Shown: in pieces, positions 7,114-9,614 of the stretch | Position numbering within the stretch: the first letter of the stretch is position 1 | Layout of the letters: each line of letters begins with the position of its first letter | Assembly: GCA_024763435.1 (NCBI GenBank) | Contig: JANTFN010000054.1 | Span: forward strand, 1 to 9,614 | Direction: 5' to 3' | DNA from: Thermodesulfobacteriota bacterium | GTDB lineage: Bacteria; Desulfobacterota; S145-22 | DNA length: 9,614 nt | The notes under the pieces: generated by a model | Databases searched by the model: none | Seen by the model: only the letters and a program-made list of their open reading frames with translations | Told to the model about the DNA's origin: nothing | Translations under genes and position numbers: made by a program

Positions 7114-8130
7114 ATGAATATTTATTATGATAAAGACGCGAATCAGGATATCCTGAAAGGCAGAAAAATTGCCGTTATCGGTTATGGAAGCCAGGGAAAC
7201 GCCCACGCGAATAACCTTAAAGATTCCGGCTACGATGTGGTTGTTGGTCTTCACGCGGGGAGCAAATCACGCGCCAAGGCGGAAGCGGCCGGGCTGACTG
7301 TTCTGGACAATGCCACCGCGGCCAAACAGGCCGATATCGTGATGATTCTCGCTCCGGACGAAAAGCAGAAGGCCATTTATGACGCGGATATTGCTGCCGG
7401 CCTGGTCCCGGGGAACTATCTCGCGTTTGGTCACGGGTTTAATATCCATTTTGGCCAGATTGATCCGCCGGAAGGCGTCAATGTCTTCATGGTTGCCCCC
7501 AAAAGTCCCGGGCATCTTATGCGCCATGAATATGTAAAGGGCAACGGAGTCCCTTCTCTCATCGCGGTTCACAGAGATCCCGCGGGGGATACGAAGGAAG
7601 TGGCTATCGCCTACGCGGCCGCGCTGGGGTCGGGGCGGGCTGCCATTCTGGAAACGACTTTCCGCGAAGAGACAGAAACAGACCTGTTTGGAGAACAGGC
7701 GGTCCTGTGCGGGGGAATCAGCGCGCTCATGACGACCGCCTTTGAGACGCTTGTCGAGGCGGGCTACGCGCCGGAGATGGCTTATTTTGAATGTATCCAC
7801 GAGATGAAGCTGATTGTGGATTTAATCTATGAGGGCGGGATTTCCGATATGCGCTATTCCGTCAGCAACACCGCGGAATATGGCGACCTGACACGGGGAC
7901 CTCGTGTTATCGATGATCACGTGCGTGAAACCATGTGGGACATTCTCTCGGATATTCAGTCCGGGGAATTCGCGAAAGAGTGGATCCTGGAAAATAAGGC
8001 TGGCCGGCCCGTGTTTAACGCCCTCGTGCGCGAGGCCGAAAACCACATGGTAGAAGATGTTGGCGCCAAACTCAGAGGGATGATGAACTGGCTTTCCAAA
8101 GACAAAATTATTGATAAGAAGAAGAATTAA
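7114..8130 (+). CDS. ilvC: Ketol-acid reductoisomerase, class I
   Basis: Second step of Val/Leu/Ile synthesis: Mg-dependent alkyl migration and NAD(P)H reduction of acetolactate or acetohydroxybutyrate to the 2,3-dihydroxy acid. The Rossmann motif GYGSQGNAHA begins at residue 23. The cofactor loop after beta-2 reads GLHAGSKSR, with Ser50 and Ser52 and no acidic residue, which favours NADPH. His107 (GHGF) and the two-metal ligands Asp190, Glu194 (DLFGEQ), Glu226 and Glu230 (ECIHE) are all present, as is the substrate-contact Ser251. At 338 aa it is a normal short class I enzyme. ATG 7114 has an AAAGGAG site about 8 nt upstream. Unlike its neighbours it is preceded by a long non-coding gap, so it may have its own control. 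The stop is 14 nt before psd. Confidence 0.97.
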   Translation: MNIYYDKDANQDILKGRKIAVIGYGSQGNAHANNLKDSGYDVVVGLHAGSKSRAKAEAAGLTVLDNATAAKQADIVMILAPDEKQKAIYDADIAAGLVPGNYLAFGHGFNIHFGQIDPPEGVNVFMVAPKSPGHLMRHEYVKGNGVPSLIAVHRDPAGDTKEVAIAYAAALGSGRAAILETTFREETETDLFGEQAVLCGGISALMTTAFETLVEAGYAPEMAYFECIHEMKLIVDLIYEGGISDMRYSVSNTAEYGDLTRGPRVIDDHVRETMWDILSDIQSGEFAKEWILENKAGRPVFNALVREAENHMVEDVGAKLRGMMNWLSKDKIIDKKKN

Positions 8131-8136
8131 AGGGGT
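8131..8136 (+). promoter_or_regulatory. Ribosome-binding site that decides the psd start
   Basis: AGGGGT directly follows the ilvC stop. It is 8 nt before ATG 8145, against 5 nt before the in-frame TTG 8142 and 11 nt before ATG 8148, so ATG 8145 is preferred. Confidence 0.55.
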
Positions 8137-8144
8137 CGTCTTTG

Positions 8145-8807
8145 ATGATGACGACGGAAAAGAACAGGCTCGCGAGGGAAGGGCGGGCGGTCCTCGCCTT
8201 CCTCGCGGTTTTTATCCTCTTTACCCTGGTTTTGGGTTGGTGGATAGCCGCAACCATCCTGAGCCTGTTCTTTGTTTTCAGTATCTATTTTTTTCGTAAT
8301 CCCACGCGTGTGCCCCCGGGCGAGGAGCAGGATGTTCTTTCGCCGGCGGATGGAAAGGTTGTTCAAAATGAAATTGTTGATGACGACCGCTACCTGAAGA
8401 CACACTGCAGGAAGATCGGCATTTTTATGTCTCTCTTTAATGTCCATGTCAATCGCGCCCCCGTATCCGGAACGGTGCAGGAAAGTATTTATCATGAAGG
8501 TAAATTTGTGTCGGCAAACCTCGACAAGGCCTCGGATGATAACGAACAGAATGCCTTGATTATCAAGACCGGGGGTGGTATAAGGGTTTGTGTTGTACAG
8601 ATAGCCGGGCTGATAGCGAGGAGAATCGTCTGTTACCCGGCCGAAGGTGTGTATTGTGAAAGAGGGAGTATTTTTGGAATGATAAAATTTGGATCACGGC
8701 TTGATGTGTATCTCCCGGAAGGTGTTGATGTCCTTGTAAAAAAGGGACAGAAGGTTCGCGCGGGAGAGACAATCCTTGCAAGACTGAAAGAGGGGGAAAA
8801 GACGTGA
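8145..8807 (+). CDS. psd: Phosphatidylserine decarboxylase, short (archaetidylserine decarboxylase-like) type
   Basis: Membrane-associated pyruvoyl enzyme that decarboxylates phosphatidylserine to phosphatidylethanolamine. The chosen start gives 220 aa, typical of the short bacterial form. Two hydrophobic segments near residues 17-50 are followed by FFRNPTR and SPADGKV with Asp69, then NVHVNR with His101. These match the Asp/His residues of the self-cleavage triad. The predicted cleavage is at Gly183-Ser184 in IKFGSRLDVYLP, where Ser184 becomes the pyruvoyl group of a 37-residue alpha chain. TTG 8142 and ATG 8148 are adjacent in-frame alternatives. The TGA stop overlaps the GTG of pssA, which makes its substrate, so synthesis of the two enzymes is probably coupled. 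An archaetidylserine substrate is unlikely in a bacterium. Confidence 0.94.
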   Translation: MMTTEKNRLAREGRAVLAFLAVFILFTLVLGWWIAATILSLFFVFSIYFFRNPTRVPPGEEQDVLSPADGKVVQNEIVDDDRYLKTHCRKIGIFMSLFNVHVNRAPVSGTVQESIYHEGKFVSANLDKASDDNEQNALIIKTGGGIRVCVVQIAGLIARRIVCYPAEGVYCERGSIFGMIKFGSRLDVYLPEGVDVLVKKGQKVRAGETILARLKEGEKT

Positions 8808-9541
8808 AAAAAGGCATTTATGTGCTGCCGAGTCTGCTGACTTCCGGGAGCCTGTTTCTGGGGTTTTATTCTGTGTTACAGGCCTTTCAGGGGCGTTTTA
8901 TCCATGCCGCCATGGCCATTATGTTTGCCGCTGTCCTTGACGGGCTGGACGGAAAAGTTGCCCGCCTGACGAAGACGGAAAGCCGTTTTGGCGTGGAATA
9001 CGATTCCCTTGCCGACCTTGTTTCATTTGGCGTGGCGCCTGCCACACTTGCCTATACATGGGCCCTCAGGCCCTTTGGGAGGTTCGGCTGGCTGGCCGCT
9101 TTTTTGCTGCTTGCCTGTGCCGCCCTGCGGCTTGCGCGTTTCAATGTTCAGGTAGATACCACGGAATCGTCCCGTTTTGTCGGTCTTCCAACACCCGCCT
9201 CGGCTGGGATGATTGCCATGCTGGTCCTGTTTTTTCACCGTCTTGATATCGTTCTTGTAAATCGCTCTATTGTTATTCTTCTCTTGGTCTATTTTCTCGC
9301 CTTCCTGATGGTGAGTTCCGTTCGTTTCAATTCCTTTAAAAAACTCGACCTTATCAAACGTAAGCCATTCAGCACGCTGGTCCTGATGGTGTTGACCCTG
9401 GTCGTGATTGTCGCGGAACCGGAAATCATGCTTTTCGCAATTTTTTCCTTGTATATTTTATCCGGACCTGTTATATATCTGCATCATTTGATAGTGAAAA
9501 AAGAAGTGGAAGAAGAGGAGCCAGTCGAAGAACTTATGTAA
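8804..9541 (+). CDS. pssA: CDP-diacylglycerol-serine O-phosphatidyltransferase
   Basis: Integral membrane enzyme that joins serine to CDP-diacylglycerol to form phosphatidylserine, releasing CMP. The CDP-alcohol phosphatidyltransferase motif D-x2-DG-x2-AR-x8-G-x3-D-x3-D is complete: Asp46, Asp49-Gly50, Ala53-Arg54, Gly63, Asp67 and Asp71. The opening YVLPSLLTSGSLFLGF and the LADLVSFGVAPA segment are typical of the membrane-bound (B. subtilis-like) PssA rather than the soluble E. coli phospholipase-D type. Several hydrophobic helices follow. The C-terminus is a short acidic tail rich in Glu. At 245 aa it is normal. It begins with GTG at 8804, overlapping the psd stop as GTGA, with GAGGGGGAAAAG upstream. 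It uses the product of cdsA, encoded at the left of the window, and feeds psd. Confidence 0.95.
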   Translation: MKKGIYVLPSLLTSGSLFLGFYSVLQAFQGRFIHAAMAIMFAAVLDGLDGKVARLTKTESRFGVEYDSLADLVSFGVAPATLAYTWALRPFGRFGWLAAFLLLACAALRLARFNVQVDTTESSRFVGLPTPASAGMIAMLVLFFHRLDIVLVNRSIVILLLVYFLAFLMVSSVRFNSFKKLDLIKRKPFSTLVLMVLTLVVIVAEPEIMLFAIFSLYILSGPVIYLHHLIVKKEVEEEEPVEELM

Positions 9542-9556
9542 GCATAATCCCCTTAT

Positions 9557-9614
9557 TCCCCGGTAGCTCAGTTGGCAGAGCGGGTGGCTGTTAACCACCT
9601 TGTCGCTGGTTCGA
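9557..9614 (+). tRNA. tRNA-Asn (GTT), 3' end beyond the window
   Basis: The first 58 nt of a tRNA are present. The 5' acceptor strand TCCCCGG is followed by T8-A9, a D arm GCTC/GAGC around AGTTGGCA, and an anticodon stem GGTGG/CCACC with loop CTGTTAA. The anticodon GTT (9590-9592) decodes Asn. The variable loop TTGTC and the start of the T arm (GCTGG TTCGA) follow. The 3' acceptor strand lies outside the window, so acceptor pairing cannot be checked. It begins 15 nt after the pssA stop with no visible terminator between, so read-through from the operon is possible. The 15-nt spacer itself holds nothing recognisable. As an ANN-decoding tRNA it is a probable target of the t6A pathway that needs TsaB. 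Confidence 0.93.

Noticed and set aside
9449..9477. Possible sigma-70 promoter for the tRNA: TTGTAT, 17 nt, TATATA
   Set aside because: Only about 3/6 and 4/6 matches to consensus, inside an AT-rich part of pssA; not strong enough to list as a feature.
1..9614. CRISPR array, insertion sequence, toxin-antitoxin or defence system
   Set aside because: No regular repeats, transposase, integrase or defence-type domain is visible; nearly all the sequence is accounted for by recognised core genes.

Overview
The window is a compact, all plus-strand stretch of bacterial housekeeping genes: eleven protein-coding genes followed by a tRNA gene cut off at the right edge. Gene order, moderate G+C, ribosome-binding sites of the GGAGG type and the sequence style suggest a Gram-negative, delta-proteobacterial (Desulfobacterota-like, possibly Syntrophales-like) genome. 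This placement is inferred from gene content and order, not from a search. The arrangement ilvB-ilvN-ilvC-psd-pssA is, from memory, familiar in Geobacter-type genomes.

Layout. Positions 4-3849 hold an envelope and isoprenoid block: uppS (undecaprenyl diphosphate synthase), cdsA (CDP-diacylglycerol synthase), dxr (MEP-pathway reductoisomerase) and rseP (site-2 membrane protease). Positions 3849-4773 hold tsaB (tRNA t6A modification partner) and a small DUF465/YdcH-like protein. Positions 4770-8130 hold ilvB, ilvN and ilvC for branched-chain amino acid synthesis. Positions 8145-9541 hold psd and pssA for phosphatidylserine and phosphatidylethanolamine synthesis. A tRNA-Asn(GTT) gene begins 15 nt after pssA and runs off the window.

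Coupling. Most junctions overlap or are separated by 14 nt or less (uppS/cdsA 17 nt overlap, rseP/tsaB 1 nt, tsaB/DUF465 17 nt, DUF465/ilvB 4 nt, psd/pssA 4 nt), so long polycistronic transcription with translational coupling is likely. The only gap over 20 nt between coding genes is the 161 nt between ilvN and ilvC. It holds a tandem heptamer, an imperfect palindrome about 100 nt long and a small hairpin, and is the most unusual part of the window.

How the genes work together. Dxr feeds isoprenoid precursors to UppS, which makes the undecaprenyl carrier for wall polymers. CdsA makes CDP-diacylglycerol, which PssA converts to phosphatidylserine and Psd decarboxylates to phosphatidylethanolamine. 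The two lipid blocks therefore flank the branched-chain amino acid block. No mobile element, CRISPR array, defence gene or plainly novel system is visible; this is ordinary core genome with a few small points worth checking.
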